6,374 nt of DNA from Granulosicoccaceae bacterium (lineage in GTDB: Bacteria > Pseudomonadota > Gammaproteobacteria > Granulosicoccales > Granulosicoccaceae), in assembly GCA_023301405.1 (NCBI GenBank), contig JALZUX010000272.1, forward strand, positions 1 through 6,374, read 5' to 3'. Of this stretch, positions 6,303 through 6,374 are shown piece by piece. Every line of letters starts with the position of its first letter. The first letter of the stretch is position 1. A program made the translations under genes and the position numbers. The notes beneath the pieces are model-generated. The model was not told the DNA's origin. It made no database searches and saw only the letters and a list, made by a program, of their open reading frames with translations.

Positions 6303-6370
6303 ACTGCTGGTGTCAATAGATACTGAGCTTGTCGCCGCAAAGGATGTACGGCTGACAAGCCGACAGCAGT
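6303..6370. other. Nested inverted repeat after the phosphatase gene
   Basis: ACTGCTG (6303-6309) pairs with CAGCAGT (6364-6370). Inside it, GCTTGTC-GCCG (6327-6337) pairs with CGGC-T-GACAAGC (6349-6360), an 11-bp stem with one bulged base and an 11-nt loop. It begins 13 bp after the phosphatase stop. It may act as a transcription terminator or mRNA 3' stabiliser, but no T-run follows inside the window, so a standard intrinsic terminator is not shown. The window ends 4 bases later. Confidence 0.35.
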
Positions 6371-6374
6371 GCTC

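Noticed and set aside
1..6374. CRISPR array, tRNA or rRNA genes
   Set aside because: No regularly spaced direct repeats and no cloverleaf or rRNA-like segments were seen.

Overview
The window reads as chromosomal DNA from a mid-GC (about 50%) Gram-negative bacterium, most likely a gammaproteobacterium. The protein types point that way: a CNNM/CBS protein without a CorC_HlyC tail, a C-factor-like SDR and a secreted histidine phosphatase with the SQWCRC motif. The malectin fragment would suit a marine or polysaccharide-degrading lineage. This placement is inference from remembered family patterns, not from a search.

Layout. Positions 1-140 hold no gene I can support. A CNNM/CBS membrane protein lies on the minus strand (141-1235). 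It is divergent from a full-length cytoplasmic molybdopterin oxidoreductase of the BisC/TorA/DMSO reductase family (1629-3893, plus). The 393 bp between them carry a perfect TATAAT -10 for the leftward gene, a 10-bp palindrome, and a set of inverted repeats (1428-1561) that could be a structured leader or operator for the molybdoenzyme. After the molybdoenzyme comes a low-quality stretch (3894-4822). It contains the C-terminal piece of a malectin domain (4019-4345) with no domain start, about 185 bp without a recognisable gene, and a GC-rich segment with three hairpins (4531-4703). Next is a complete SDR oxidoreductase (4823-5524, plus) that appears to start at TTG. A 207-bp gap contains two mutually exclusive hairpins, followed by an exported histidine phosphatase (5732-6289, plus). 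The window ends in a nested inverted-repeat structure (6303-6370).

The four intact genes do not form an obvious pathway. The molybdoenzyme has no adjacent cytochrome, chaperone or membrane anchor, which fits a soluble repair or scavenging reductase acting on S-oxides (biotin or methionine sulfoxide) better than a respiratory enzyme. I do not see a clearly new multi-gene system. The most interesting material is non-coding: the leader before the molybdoenzyme, the hairpin cluster next to the malectin remnant, and the switch-like hairpins before the phosphatase.
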